DNA of 43,762 bases from Alphaproteobacteria bacterium (GCA_024280375.1 JAJRQF010000070.1:1-43762); one strand, 5' to 3'; positions 35,114 through 43,725 are shown, numbered from the stretch's first letter. Notes: generated by a model from the letters alone, not told the origin. Numbers and translations: made by a program.

Positions 35114-36415
35114 ATGATGAATTCTGAAATTGAAACAGAAGGTGAGGCAACCGGAACACGGTTTCTGATCTACCCTCAATCACCGGATGCCAATCAAAAT
35201 ACTCAGCCCGAAACTGTATATGTCTCGTCGCCCGCAGGGTCGCTTGGTCCGGGGCCATCGGATGATCGAATGTATGCGGTCTATCCCAAGGGCAAGCAAT
35301 TGCATTATGGGCTGCACGCCAATGAAAATGGCGAACCTTTTATGTTTCTGCCACCCTGGCACGGCGACAAACATACGCCTGCAATGCCTGGGCCCGATGG
35401 GCATTTTGACCACCTGAAACCTGGAACGCGGGAATTTGAGGCCGCCCATCTTTTTGGCTGCGCCCGGTTTACGCTCGATGTTTGGGAGGGTTATTTTGGC
35501 CGACCGCTCGATTGGCATTTTACCAGCGAATATGAGCGGTTGGAGCTTTCGGTTTTACCCACTGTTGACAACGCCTTTATGGGCTGGGGCTTTCTTGAGG
35601 CCGGTGGGGTGGTCGCTGACAACAAATACAGTGCGTTCTATCTCAATTTTGATGTTGTTGCCCACGAGATTGGCCATGGAATTATTTATAATGAGGTTGG
35701 CCTGCCGCCGGGAAATGGCGATGATGCCGAATATCTGGGATTTCATGAATCCGCCGGTGATATAACGTCAATGATTGCCTCGATGCACTTTGATTCTGTT
35801 ATCGATAATTTGCTCGAGGCAACCAGCGGCAATCTTTATACGATGAACCAGTTGACCCGTTTTGCCGAGACCGCATCGCATGAGCAGATTAGAATTGCTG
35901 CGAATGATCGGGTGATGTCTGAGTTTGTTAAATCCTGGGATGATGAGCACGATTTGGGGGAGCCGCTTACGGGTGCTGTGTTCGATATTCTGGTCGATGT
36001 CTTTCATGAACAATTGCTGGCGCACAAATTAATTCCGCAAAGCTTTGAAGAATTATCCGATGAGTTGGAAGGCCGGTCAAATTATTCCGCTGTTTTGCAA
36101 GAGAAATTTGATGTGTATTATCAGGCAGAGCCGGAAGGGTTTCGCCATACATTGCTATTGGCCCGCGACTATCTCGGTAGCTATCTGGCCGATAGTTGGC
36201 AATTGCTCGATTCGGAATCATTGAGCTATCTTGGTGTTGCAAATGCGCTTGTGGAGGTTGATTACAATATATCAGGAGGCCGTTTTGCCAATATAATCGC
36301 TGACAATTTTAATATGCGTGAGATTGGCCAGTTTACACCTGGTTTAAAGGTCTCGAAGCCCAAAAAAGGCAGCCAAATGTTGGCGCATCGCATGATGACA
36401 CCAAATGATCTTTAA
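35114..36415 (+). CDS. Thermolysin-like (gluzincin) metallopeptidase, putative maturation protease
   Basis: A 433-residue zinc peptidase. HEIGH at 184-188 gives two His ligands and the catalytic Glu; Glu212 in GFHESAGDI is the third ligand, the gluzincin layout of M4/M36 families. A GAVFDILVDVFHE helix (about 290) matches the C-terminal catalytic lobe. The N-terminal 110 residues are Pro- and Gly-rich and not recognised. The ATG at 35114 (or 35117) has AGAGG in front; an in-frame start 24 codons earlier lies inside tfuA and is rejected. There is no signal peptide, unlike secreted thermolysins, so it should work in the cytoplasm. Third gene of the ycaO unit; it could cut the repeat protein. 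Confidence 0.85.
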   Translation: MMNSEIETEGEATGTRFLIYPQSPDANQNTQPETVYVSSPAGSLGPGPSDDRMYAVYPKGKQLHYGLHANENGEPFMFLPPWHGDKHTPAMPGPDGHFDHLKPGTREFEAAHLFGCARFTLDVWEGYFGRPLDWHFTSEYERLELSVLPTVDNAFMGWGFLEAGGVVADNKYSAFYLNFDVVAHEIGHGIIYNEVGLPPGNGDDAEYLGFHESAGDITSMIASMHFDSVIDNLLEATSGNLYTMNQLTRFAETASHEQIRIAANDRVMSEFVKSWDDEHDLGEPLTGAVFDILVDVFHEQLLAHKLIPQSFEELSDELEGRSNYSAVLQEKFDVYYQAEPEGFRHTLLLARDYLGSYLADSWQLLDSESLSYLGVANALVEVDYNISGGRFANIIADNFNMREIGQFTPGLKVSKPKKGSQMLAHRMMTPNDL

Positions 36416-36549
36416 TGGTCGCCTTAATTGCCAATAAAATATAGTCATCAGACAGTATTTATGTCATTGTGGGCTATTGGTAATAGTGGTTTGTGAGTCT
36501 GGCTTAGGCAAACCAAATATATTTTTTTTAAATTTAAGGGGAATTTATT

Positions 36550-37098
36550 ATGAGTGAAACACTACTCGATGCGTCTAAAATTGTATTGTTCGGTAATGTG
36601 ATGGATGATCTGAAGCACACGCCTGCAGGAAAGAAGAAATCTGCATCAGGCGAAAATTCAGGATACAACCACTTTCTTGCTGACCAGCTTGAGGGTTCCG
36701 GTACTCGATTTGCCCGAATTTACGGGTACAGTTATGCGGGCCAATATCATGAGCTTGAAGTGCCCACTATTTTCCTTGTTCATGGGGATGGTTCAAAGAT
36801 CGAGAATCTGGATACTGACAGTAATTCAATTGCTGCGCAGGATTATAACTTCTCGTCTGATTTAAAAACATGGGCCTATGATCAAGCGGATTTTTCAATT
36901 CGGCTGGATATGTCAAATGGTCCGCTCAGTCAGCTATTGCTTGACCCGGAAGGTGATGGCAGTGGTGGCGGCGTAACTGTAAGTGGGGCTAAAGTTTCGG
37001 GCGCTAAAGTGTCAGGGGCGAAGGTTTCTGGTGCAAAAGTATCGGGCGCCAAGGTTTCTGGTGCAAAAGTGTCGGGTGCTAAAATTAAAGGCGATTAA
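36550..37098 (+). CDS. Repeat-tailed protein, candidate RiPP precursor
   Basis: A 182-residue protein of unrecognised family. Residues 1-130 look like a small folded domain (acidic and aromatic, with ARIYGYSYAGQYHELEVPTIFLVHG in the middle). Residues 131-141 are a Gly-rich hinge (DPEGDGSGGG) ending in a run of three Gly, and 144-178 are seven perfect VSGAK pentads, then IKGD. The last gene of the YcaO-TfuA-peptidase cassette, it follows after 134 bp with AAGGGGA 7 nt before the ATG, so it may also have its own promoter and be made in excess. Domain-hinge-repeat layout resembles a leader plus multi-unit core. Alternatively the tail is a short pentapeptide-repeat strand (cf. ANLSG repeats). No Cys is present, so thiazoles are excluded; Ser, Gly and Ala are the modifiable positions. 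Confidence 0.8.
   Translation: MSETLLDASKIVLFGNVMDDLKHTPAGKKKSASGENSGYNHFLADQLEGSGTRFARIYGYSYAGQYHELEVPTIFLVHGDGSKIENLDTDSNSIAAQDYNFSSDLKTWAYDQADFSIRLDMSNGPLSQLLLDPEGDGSGGGVTVSGAKVSGAKVSGAKVSGAKVSGAKVSGAKVSGAKIKGD
36979..37083 (+). repeat. Seven VSGAK pentad repeats in the coding sequence
   Basis: Seven 15-bp units, identical in protein but divergent in DNA. Serine is written AGT, TCG, TCA, TCT, TCG, TCT, TCG; valine, glycine, alanine and lysine codons also vary. Only units four and six are identical in DNA. The peptide is therefore conserved while the DNA has drifted. Confidence 0.95.
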
Positions 37099-37125
37099 GC
37101 CTGATTAATTGCCTACCTTTGAATA

Positions 37126-37157
37126 CGGTCATTCTTGAATATAAACAGGAATGACCG
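37126..37157. terminator. Stem-loop between convergent genes
   Basis: Perfect 9-bp stem CGGTCATTC (37126-37134) and GAATGACCG (37149-37157) with a 14-nt loop, between the repeat-protein stop and the stop of the cyclase-TPR gene. There is no T-run, so it may be a bidirectional barrier or mRNA 3' end rather than an intrinsic terminator. Confidence 0.5.
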
Positions 37158-37172
37158 AGGCGTGATCAGGAA

Positions 37173-38987
37173 CTAGCGAAGGCCGGCTATTCTCATACCT
37201 TCAACAAAGTGTTCCACTTCTTCTTGAGATTTGTCTGGCTGAACGCTTGCCCATGCCTCAAGGGAAAAATTTGGATGGGCTTCCAGAACCTTTGCCGCGT
37301 GCACTTTTGCCTCGTCAATACGGCCCAGCTGACCACAGGATGCGGCTAACAACCGTCGACCCTCAGTCTGGTTATGCATTTTTTGCAATTCAATAATGGC
37401 CTCTTCATACTGGTTCATATTGTATAGGGCGCCACCCAGATGCCATAAATATTGGTCTGGATAAAATGGATTGAGCAGCATGGCTTTTTCAAGCAGAAGA
37501 ATACCTTCCTCGTTGCGCCCGCAATGGCAAAGTGCATCGGCCATATCGGACATTAAATCCGCATCATTGGGATTGAGCCTCAGGGCGCGTTCATAGGCGT
37601 CAAGTGCTGCATCATGTTCTTTGCGGTATAGATGGGCAAAGCCAAGTTCGCCAAAGCCGCGTGCATCGCCTGCATCAAATTCGACCGCCTTGCGGGCATA
37701 TTCCAGCGCCTTGTCCAAAGCAAATTCTTGATTGTCGCTCCATGAATATCGCCAATCGATATTGAGTGTTCTGGAAATGGCTGCACTTGCTCTGGCGTAA
37801 CGCGCATCAACCTCTTGGGCTGCCTGAAAGAGTTGCCTTGCCTTGCTGTTATCGCTGCGTCGATAGCGATAGGCGTATTGCTGGCCCTGCAACACAAAGT
37901 CATAGGCGGCCATATCAGAGGGTGGTTTTACCCGGGCCCGGTCGGTTTCCGAGGTTTCAATTTGGGCGGCTGTTGCAACCACAACGGTGTTGGCGATTTC
38001 GTCTTGCACTTCGAAAATATCATCTATGTTTCGATTGTATCGCTCGCCCCAAATCATTTGACCGGATTTAGCATCCACCAGTTCAACTGAAATTCGGGCC
38101 CTGTTACCGGCTTTGCGAATGGTGCCTTGGGCGACATATCGAACGCCTAATTCCTTTGATACCTGTTGCGGTGGTATTTTACGATCGCGGTACAAAAATG
38201 CCGAATTTCTTGAAATTACAAAAAGGTTTTGAAACTTTGAGAGGTTTGAAGTGATGTCTTCGGTTATACCGTCGGCAAACCAGCTTTCGGTTTCATCACT
38301 GCCCTGATCGACGAATGGCAAGACGACAACCGAGGGCTTATTTGGCAGGGTTGATTGAATTTCGCGGGTTGGAAATCTGGGGCTTGCAGCCATCGTGACG
38401 CCATTAATATCACGGCGCACCTGATATGCCTCTATCGGGTCGGTTACATTTTTCAGCAATTGACTGCCAAGATATTCATACCCATAGGCGAGTTTATTGC
38501 GCACCTGTTCATAAACCGCTCCACTGATGCACACGCAACCAGGTTCGGCCAACCCTTCCAGTCTTTCGGCTATATTCAGACTGTCACCAAATACACCGTC
38601 ATTATTCCTCAATACTTCGCCGAGGTTTATTCCTACCCGAAAAGTCATCGGCGTTTCGGCTTTCTCGTTAAAGTCCAACACCGCCTGTTGGGTCTCTACA
38701 GCGCATTCAACAGCGTTTACGGCACTGGAAAAAAGCGCAAATACACCGTTATGGTCACTTTGCTCAATTTCACCATCAAACCTGTCACAATGGTCTTTGA
38801 ACAGCGCAAAATATGTGGACACATCATTCTGGGTGTCATGGTCAGCATTGCTGGAAGACTGGCTGTCACAAACAATGTCGGCAAACAATGCTGCCTGCAA
38901 AGTGCGTATGGTCTTGTTGTTTTTGTTGTTCGCCATTTCGCTTTTAATACCAATTGCGCGGTAATCTGATCTGCTAAACCTGACCAT
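37173..38987 (-). CDS. Class III cyclase-like, TolB-like and TPR protein
   Basis: A 604-residue protein of a type common in rhizobia. Residues 28-195 are a class III nucleotide cyclase domain (AALFADIV with Asp37; FRVGINLGEVL; GDSLNIAERLE with the conserved Asn and Arg). The second metal position, normally the Asp of a GDG turn, reads HNG (Asn80), so catalysis is doubtful. Residues 215-345 are a TolB/FlgO-like domain (SVVVLPFVDQ, ADGITEDITSNLSK, QGTIRKAGNRARISVELVDA, GERYNR). Residues 375-590 are TPR repeats. No transmembrane helix is evident. The ATG at 38987 has GGGAG in front; one at 38936 is an alternative. It lies 24 bp behind a GNAT gene. A ligand-sensing scaffold is more likely than an enzyme. 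Confidence 0.85.
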   Translation of the reverse strand: MVRFSRSDYRAIGIKSEMANNKNNKTIRTLQAALFADIVCDSQSSSNADHDTQNDVSTYFALFKDHCDRFDGEIEQSDHNGVFALFSSAVNAVECAVETQQAVLDFNEKAETPMTFRVGINLGEVLRNNDGVFGDSLNIAERLEGLAEPGCVCISGAVYEQVRNKLAYGYEYLGSQLLKNVTDPIEAYQVRRDINGVTMAASPRFPTREIQSTLPNKPSVVVLPFVDQGSDETESWFADGITEDITSNLSKFQNLFVISRNSAFLYRDRKIPPQQVSKELGVRYVAQGTIRKAGNRARISVELVDAKSGQMIWGERYNRNIDDIFEVQDEIANTVVVATAAQIETSETDRARVKPPSDMAAYDFVLQGQQYAYRYRRSDNSKARQLFQAAQEVDARYARASAAISRTLNIDWRYSWSDNQEFALDKALEYARKAVEFDAGDARGFGELGFAHLYRKEHDAALDAYERALRLNPNDADLMSDMADALCHCGRNEEGILLLEKAMLLNPFYPDQYLWHLGGALYNMNQYEEAIIELQKMHNQTEGRRLLAASCGQLGRIDEAKVHAAKVLEAHPNFSLEAWASVQPDKSQEEVEHFVEGMRIAGLR

Positions 38988-39011
38988 TTAACGCTTTCTC
39001 CCAAATTCCAT

Positions 39012-39647
39012 TCAAGCCAGTTTTTCCGGCCAAAGTCTTGCTGACCACGGTGGTCGGCCAAACTGTATTTTTTTTGTCTCGCCGAGGTTTTCAACAAGCG
39101 ACGTGCGTGCATTCTGCCATTCGGATGCCAATATCCCAACGGTTATTACATCAAGATAGTTCCCGCCGGAAAACCAACCCTTGCGTTTGGTGCCTTCGAT
39201 CTCGAAACCGACGGTCCTGGTTAGTTTTTCTGTGGCCTGGTTATCCTCGCGATAGTACGAGGTGATCCGGTTTAAGCGAAGTTGGTCGAATGCAAGGTCG
39301 AGTACTACGCCACAAACCAGCCGGGCAATTCCTTTCCGGCGCACTTCATCAGCCATAAAAAGGGCGAGAATAGCGTCGCCATTCACATAACTGATATTTT
39401 CGATACCTCCTATCCCAACCAGCTTTCCGGTTTGGTCTTCAATGCCGAACCAATATCCCTGGCGCGGCTCGCGGGTGCTTAAAACTTCTTTCCAGTTTTC
39501 TGCGACTATATTTGAATTTGTTGGAATTGGGGTATTGCGGTCAAAAATTGATAAATCTGCTAAATGTTCAAACCATTTTGAAACAATTTCGACGTCTTCT
39601 AAAATCATTGGACGCATACAATAATATTTTTGCTTATAAGTTGTCAT
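39012..39647 (-). CDS. GNAT-family N-acetyltransferase
   Basis: A 211-residue RimJ/RimL-like acetyltransferase. The core runs from CMRPMILEDVEIVSKW through GYWFGIEDQTGKLVGIGGIENIS to the acetyl-CoA pyrophosphate loop (ALFMADEVRRKGIARLVCGVVLD, about residues 92-114) and the TSYYREDNQATEKLTRTVGFEIEGTKR end. The substrate could be a protein N terminus, a small amine or an antibiotic. It is upstream of the cyclase-TPR gene on the same strand and possibly co-transcribed. Confidence 0.86.
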   Translation of the reverse strand: MTTYKQKYYCMRPMILEDVEIVSKWFEHLADLSIFDRNTPIPTNSNIVAENWKEVLSTREPRQGYWFGIEDQTGKLVGIGGIENISYVNGDAILALFMADEVRRKGIARLVCGVVLDLAFDQLRLNRITSYYREDNQATEKLTRTVGFEIEGTKRKGWFSGGNYLDVITVGILASEWQNARTSLVENLGETKKIQFGRPPWSARLWPEKLA

Positions 39648-40009
39648 ATAATCTTCCCGGCGCTAGAGCAATCGGCTACACTGTACTCTAGGATATTTTG
39701 CGGGCTTTGGTAAGTGACAGATTACCAAAGCAAATAGCGGGGGAGCAGGTAATATTGCGCGCATACTTAAGTGTTTTTCTGAATTTTTAGCCGTAGTCTG
39801 AATTGGGTGATTGCATTTGCAGCAATAATTGAATTCATTTTGCTAAAAATTGCAGCTAACCACTTGCACTTTTTATATTCTGGCGTTACTTACAGTTCAC
39901 ACACAAAGGCGCGTTGAGCAAATTTTGGCTTGCCGCGCCTAAATGTCGTGCCCAAATATCTAGAAAAACTACCCGAATCAGGGTATTTATTTGAAAGAAT
40001 GTGAGCAAT
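39648..40009. other. Intergenic region upstream of secE
   Basis: A 362-bp AT-rich spacer. No tRNA-Trp gene, often found before secE, is present. A moderate promoter for the secE-nusG transcript is TTGCAC (39864-39869), a 17-bp spacer and TACTTA (39887-39892). No other gene is visible. Confidence 0.5.
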
Positions 40010-40210
40010 ATGGCGAGCAAAACCAATCCTTTAACATTTCTACAGCAAGTGCGGGCGGAAGTTTCAAAGGTCGTTTGGCCGAGCCGCAAGGAAACCATGA
40101 TTACAACTGTGATGGTTTTGATTATGGTGTTTGTCGCCGCAATATTCTTTTTAGCGGTAGATCAGGTGTTGGGATTCGGTATCGGGTTATTGCTCGGTTC
40201 AGGCAGTTAA
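40010..40210 (+). CDS. secE: Preprotein translocase subunit SecE
   Basis: A 66-residue single-span SecE. The ATG at 40010 gives the start MASKTNPLTFLQQ usual in Hyphomicrobiales; a GTG three codons earlier is in frame. The amphipathic segment VRAEVSKVVWPSRKET precedes the membrane helix (about 33-58). It stabilises the SecYEG channel in the inner membrane. nusG follows after 25 bp. Confidence 0.94.
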   Translation: MASKTNPLTFLQQVRAEVSKVVWPSRKETMITTVMVLIMVFVAAIFFLAVDQVLGFGIGLLLGSGS

Positions 40211-40235
40211 GTTTCTAACGACGGAATAAAGTTTC

Positions 40236-40766
40236 ATGGCGATGCGCTGGTATATAATTCATGCCTATTCTAATTTTGAGAAGAAGGTCGCTGAATCAAT
40301 TGAAGAGCAGGTTCGGCAAAAAGGGCTAGAGCATCTGGTTGAGAAAATACTGGTGCCGCTTGAAAAGGTTGTTGAAGTGCGCCGCGGGCGCAAGGTGGAT
40401 GCGGAACGTAAGTTTTTTCCAGGCTACGTGTTGGCCCGGATGGAAATGACCGATCAGGCCTATCATCTGATTAAGAACACCCCCAAAGTCACTGGCTTTC
40501 TTGGTTCTGACAATAAGCCTATGCCAATTACTGACAAAGAAGCTGAGCGAATTCTCAATCAGGTTCAAGAGGGTGTGGATCGTCCTAAACCTTCGATCAT
40601 GTTTGAGATTGGTGAAAATGTTCGGGTGTCTGATGGCCCATTTGCTTCGTTTAACGGTGTTGTTGAAGAGGTTGATGAGGAACGCGCCCGTCTGAAAGTT
40701 GAAGTTTCGATCTTTGGCCGCGCAACACCGGTCGATCTGGAATATGGACAGGTCGAAAAAGTTTAG
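40236..40766 (+). CDS. nusG: Transcription termination/antitermination factor NusG
   Basis: A 176-residue NusG. The NGN domain (RWYIIHAYSNFEKKVAESI, then FFPGYVLARMEM and TPKVTGFLG) binds the RNA polymerase clamp; the KOW domain (about 125-176, VRVSDGPFASFNGVVEEVD) binds Rho or S10. A second in-frame ATG two codons in is the alternative start. It is co-transcribed with secE. Confidence 0.96.
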   Translation: MAMRWYIIHAYSNFEKKVAESIEEQVRQKGLEHLVEKILVPLEKVVEVRRGRKVDAERKFFPGYVLARMEMTDQAYHLIKNTPKVTGFLGSDNKPMPITDKEAERILNQVQEGVDRPKPSIMFEIGENVRVSDGPFASFNGVVEEVDEERARLKVEVSIFGRATPVDLEYGQVEKV

Positions 40767-40773
40767 TTATATG

Positions 40774-40795
40774 CCCGCAAATTGGCGCGGGTTTT
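40774..40795 (+). terminator. Weak terminator after nusG
   Basis: CCCGC (40774-40778) and GCGGG (40787-40791) with an 8-nt loop and TTTT, 8 bp after the nusG stop. The short stem suggests partial termination, giving different levels of secE-nusG and rplKA. Confidence 0.5.
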
Positions 40796-41006
40796 GAATT
40801 TTCAGCCGGATTGTTGATGGCTGATTTGTTGAGGTTGGAGCGCTTATGGCGGTTTGATCTTGATATTGTGGGAGGTGGCAGGGCTTTTGCCGGTCTGATG
40901 CGCCGAACCACAAACTGCACCGCTGGCATATCTGTTTGATGGGCCGGTAAACACAAAACAGCCGATTGGGCATTTGTTCATCGGCAAGCTGTAAGGCAGA
41001 AATGTA

Positions 41007-41435
41007 ATGGCTAAAAAAATACAAGGATACCTGAAACTTCAGGTGCCTGCGGGGAGTGCTTCGCCTTCACCGCCAATCGGTCCGGCGCTCGGTCAGCGCG
41101 GTCTGAATATTATGGAATTTTGTAAAGCGTTCAATGCGGCGACTCAAGAAATGGAAAAGGGCTCACCGGTTCCGGTGACGATTACTATTTTCCAGGACAA
41201 GTCTTTTTCCTTCAAAATGAAAACGCCGCCGGCGTCGTTCCTTTTGCGGAAAGCTGCAAAATTGAAAAAGGGCAGTTCCACTCCGGGCCGCGAGGGTGCA
41301 GGTTCTGTTACCCGTGCGCAGGTTAAGGAAATTGCCGAGATTAAAATGAAAGATTTAAATGCCAACGATATCGATGCAGCAATGCTGATGATTGAAGGCT
41401 CTGCCCGTTCTATGGGCCTGACGGTGGAGGGCTGA
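41007..41435 (+). CDS. rplK: 50S ribosomal protein L11
   Basis: A 142-residue L11. The N-terminal domain ([29 protein letters not shown], with the conserved proline-rich linker side) and the rRNA-binding C-terminal domain ([19 protein letters not shown]) are complete. It binds the GTPase-associated centre of 23S rRNA. A 240-bp leader separates it from nusG; rplA begins 4 bp after its stop. Confidence 0.97.
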   Translation: MAKKIQGYLKLQVPAGSASPSPPIGPALGQRGLNIMEFCKAFNAATQEMEKGSPVPVTITIFQDKSFSFKMKTPPASFLLRKAAKLKKGSSTPGREGAGSVTRAQVKEIAEIKMKDLNANDIDAAMLMIEGSARSMGLTVEG

Positions 41436-41439
41436 TTGG

Positions 41440-42138
41440 ATGGCTGGTAAAGGAAAACGGATTACAGAAGGTCGCAATTCTGTTGATCGTAACAAAAACT
41501 ATGGTCTTGGTGATGCGGTTGCTATTATGAAAAAAGCAGCGACTGCAAAGTTCGATGAAACCATTGAAATTGCCATTAATCTTGGGGTCGACCCCCGCCA
41601 TGCGGACCAGATGGTTCGCGGTGTTGTGCAATTGCCTAATGGTTCTGGCCGTAATGTGCGGGTTGCTGTATTTGCGCGTGATGCGAAAGCTGATGAGGCA
41701 AAAGCTGCCGGTGCAGACATTGTTGGCGCTGAAGACCTGCTGGAAATTGTGCAGGGCGGAACAGTTGATTTCGATCGTTGTATTGCGACGCCCGATATGA
41801 TGCCGCTTGTTGGTCGCCTGGGTAAGATCCTTGGACCGCGCGGCATGATGCCGAACCCGAAAGTTGGAACGGTTACGCCTGATGTGGCGGGGGCTGTGAA
41901 AGCTGCCAAGGGTGGCGCTGTTGAGTTTCGTGTTGAAAAAGCAGGCATTATTCATGTCGGCGTTGGCAAGGCGAGTTTTGAGCCAAGTGCTATTGAGGAA
42001 AATATCAAGGCGCTGGTTGGTGCGGTACAGAAAGCCAAGCCAAGTGGTGCAAAGGGTAACTACATTCAAAAAATTGCTCTTTCCTCAACTATGGGACCTG
42101 GCATTAAAATTGATCCTGCTTCCGCGTTGGAAGCATAA
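41440..42138 (+). CDS. rplA: 50S ribosomal protein L1
   Basis: A 232-residue L1 with the usual two domains. AMMKK-type helix residues and [20 protein letters not shown] mark the N terminus; [24 protein letters not shown] is the family signature. It forms the ribosomal L1 stalk and is a translational repressor of the rplKA mRNA in bacteria. Cotranscribed with rplK. Confidence 0.97.
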   Translation: MAGKGKRITEGRNSVDRNKNYGLGDAVAIMKKAATAKFDETIEIAINLGVDPRHADQMVRGVVQLPNGSGRNVRVAVFARDAKADEAKAAGADIVGAEDLLEIVQGGTVDFDRCIATPDMMPLVGRLGKILGPRGMMPNPKVGTVTPDVAGAVKAAKGGAVEFRVEKAGIIHVGVGKASFEPSAIEENIKALVGAVQKAKPSGAKGNYIQKIALSSTMGPGIKIDPASALEA

Positions 42139-42511
42139 TAAATTACATTAAATCATCGGTGTAAGCTGATGGTTTATCAAATTGTCCAGCCCTGCCAAAA
42201 CATTTGGCGGAGCTGGAAAATAGCCGGAGAGGAGCGTTTCCAATCCGGTTTCCTGTCCAAGACTGCAGGCGGCTTGCCTTAATACAAAAAGCCTGCACAG
42301 ATGGTGTGAAAGTTAGACAAAAGGGCTTTGGCCCGGGCGTTTGGTTTGAACTGTTACTGCCTTGCACTGGCGTCTCGATTTCGAGATTGCGGTACGCAAG
42401 GGGGCGGGAACCTCGAGCGTCGTTAGATGTGCCCAATGGGTGCAAGTAACGGCAAAGGCAAACCGGTGGCATAGTCGAGCAATCGAGTATTCCATCAATT
42501 GGAGTGAAAGA
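42139..42511 (+). promoter_or_regulatory. rplJL leader with L10-binding structure
   Basis: A 373-bp untranslated stretch before rplJ. It contains GCAGGC (42265-42270) pairing with GCCTGC (42291-42296), followed by ACAGATGGTGTGAA. This pattern resembles the L10 leader, the site where L10-(L7/L12)4 represses its own mRNA. Several more GC-rich stems follow (near 42330, GGGCTTTGGCCC). A longer reading frame across the leader into rplJ is not believed. Confidence 0.6.
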
Positions 42512-43030
42512 GTGGATAGAGCGGAAAAAAGCGAATTCGTAACTCAATTGAACGGTGTTTTTAAAGATACCGGTTCGATCGTTGTTGCGCATTATGCCGG
42601 TCTGACTGTTGCTGATATGACCGCATTGCGCGGTCAGATGAAGGACGCAGGCGGAACGGTTAAAGTCGCAAAAAACCGTCTTGCAAAAATCGCTCTTAAA
42701 GGCACCGATGCCGAGCATATATCTGATCTGTTTACGGGTCAGACAGTGATCGCCTATTCAGACGATCCGGTTGCGGCACCGAAAGTGACCATGGCATTTG
42801 CCAAGAAGAACGAGAAACTCGTTGTTCTGGGTGGTGCGATGGGCGCGACAAACCTTGATGTGAATGGTGTGAAGCAACTTGCTTCTCTGCCATCACTTGA
42901 TGAACTGCGTGGTAAGCTTGTTGGTATGATTCAAACACCAGCCAGCCGTATCGCACAGGTTATCAACGCACCAGCGGGCGCAGTTGCCCGTGTGATCGGG
43001 GCCTATGCTGATAAGAACGAAGAAGCGTAA
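42512..43030 (+). CDS. rplJ: 50S ribosomal protein L10
   Basis: A 172-residue L10 from the GTG at 42512, placed by the GGAG at 42501-42504 and the usual protein length; the frame is open 50 codons further up but that part is leader. [16 protein letters not shown] starts the protein, [16 protein letters not shown] is the conserved rRNA-binding part, and the C-terminal helix binds L7/L12 dimers. Confidence 0.95.
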   Translation: MDRAEKSEFVTQLNGVFKDTGSIVVAHYAGLTVADMTALRGQMKDAGGTVKVAKNRLAKIALKGTDAEHISDLFTGQTVIAYSDDPVAAPKVTMAFAKKNEKLVVLGGAMGATNLDVNGVKQLASLPSLDELRGKLVGMIQTPASRIAQVINAPAGAVARVIGAYADKNEEA

Positions 43031-43086
43031 GACAAAATCTAGATAATCTCTGAACGAAAAGTTCAAACAAACTAAGGAAATACAAA

Positions 43087-43458
43087 ATGGCTGATCTGGC
43101 TAAAATCGTAGAAGATCTTTCTGCACTGACTGTTATGGAAGCTGCCGAGCTTTCAAAAATGCTTGAAGAATCATGGGGCGTATCTGCAGCGGCTCCTGTT
43201 GCTGCTGCTGCTGCTGGTGGTGCTCCTGCAGAAGCCGTAGAAGAGAAAACTGAATTTGATGTTATTCTGACCGCATTTGGTGAGAAGAAAATTAACGTCA
43301 TTAAAGAAGTTCGTGGCATTACCGGCCTTGGTCTCAAGGAAGCAAAAGAGCTTGTTGAAGCTGCTCCTAAAGCCATCAAGGAAGGCATTTCCAAGGGCGA
43401 AGCAGAAGAAATCGTCAAGAAGCTTGTTGATGCCGGCGCTACTGCTGAAGTCAAGTAA
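43087..43458 (+). CDS. rplL: 50S ribosomal protein L7/L12
   Basis: A 123-residue L7/L12. The N-terminal dimerisation helices ([23 protein letters not shown]) are followed by an Ala-Gly-rich hinge (about 35-52) and the factor-binding C-terminal domain ([20 protein letters not shown]). It recruits translation GTPases. It lies 56 bp after rplJ. Confidence 0.97.
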   Translation: MADLAKIVEDLSALTVMEAAELSKMLEESWGVSAAAPVAAAAAGGAPAEAVEEKTEFDVILTAFGEKKINVIKEVRGITGLGLKEAKELVEAAPKAIKEGISKGEAEEIVKKLVDAGATAEVK

Positions 43459-43510
43459 TTCTGCTTGTCACTGATCGTGCGCGATTAGTGACGATGCATT
43501 GAAGAATTGT

Positions 43511-43540
43511 GACCTCGGGTGGAAATTTCTGCCCGGGGTC
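43511..43540 (+). promoter_or_regulatory. Stem-loop between rplL and rpoB
   Basis: GACCTCGGG (43511-43519) and CCCGGGGTC (43532-43540) pair with one G-U, 12-nt loop, 53 bp after rplL. There is no clear T-run. By position it could be an attenuator or RNA-processing site that lowers rpoB expression relative to rplL. Confidence 0.45.
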
Positions 43541-43725
43541 GCGGACTAAATCGAGTAAATTGGATCCATTGATCAAATTTACATTTCGTGTGGTCTGTAT
43601 TGGGAAACAGGTGTCCTGAAGATCCGGTTGAATAGGATTTTTTGGCGACAGGTTTCGCAAAATGCAGTCGACAACGGCACCTTCAGGACCTTCGTGTCCT
43701 GCATGACACTTTGATAGGAGCGAGC

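Noticed and set aside
39648-40009. tRNA-Trp gene expected upstream of secE
   Set aside because: No cloverleaf with a CCA anticodon, T-loop GGTTCGA pattern or acceptor stem was found in this spacer.
41410-42069. 219-codon minus-strand frame
   Set aside because: Antisense shadow of rplA, with no ribosome site.
42362-42511. N-terminal extension of L10 by 50 codons
   Set aside because: The extension lies in the structured leader and L10 has its normal length from the GTG at 42512, which has its own GGAG.
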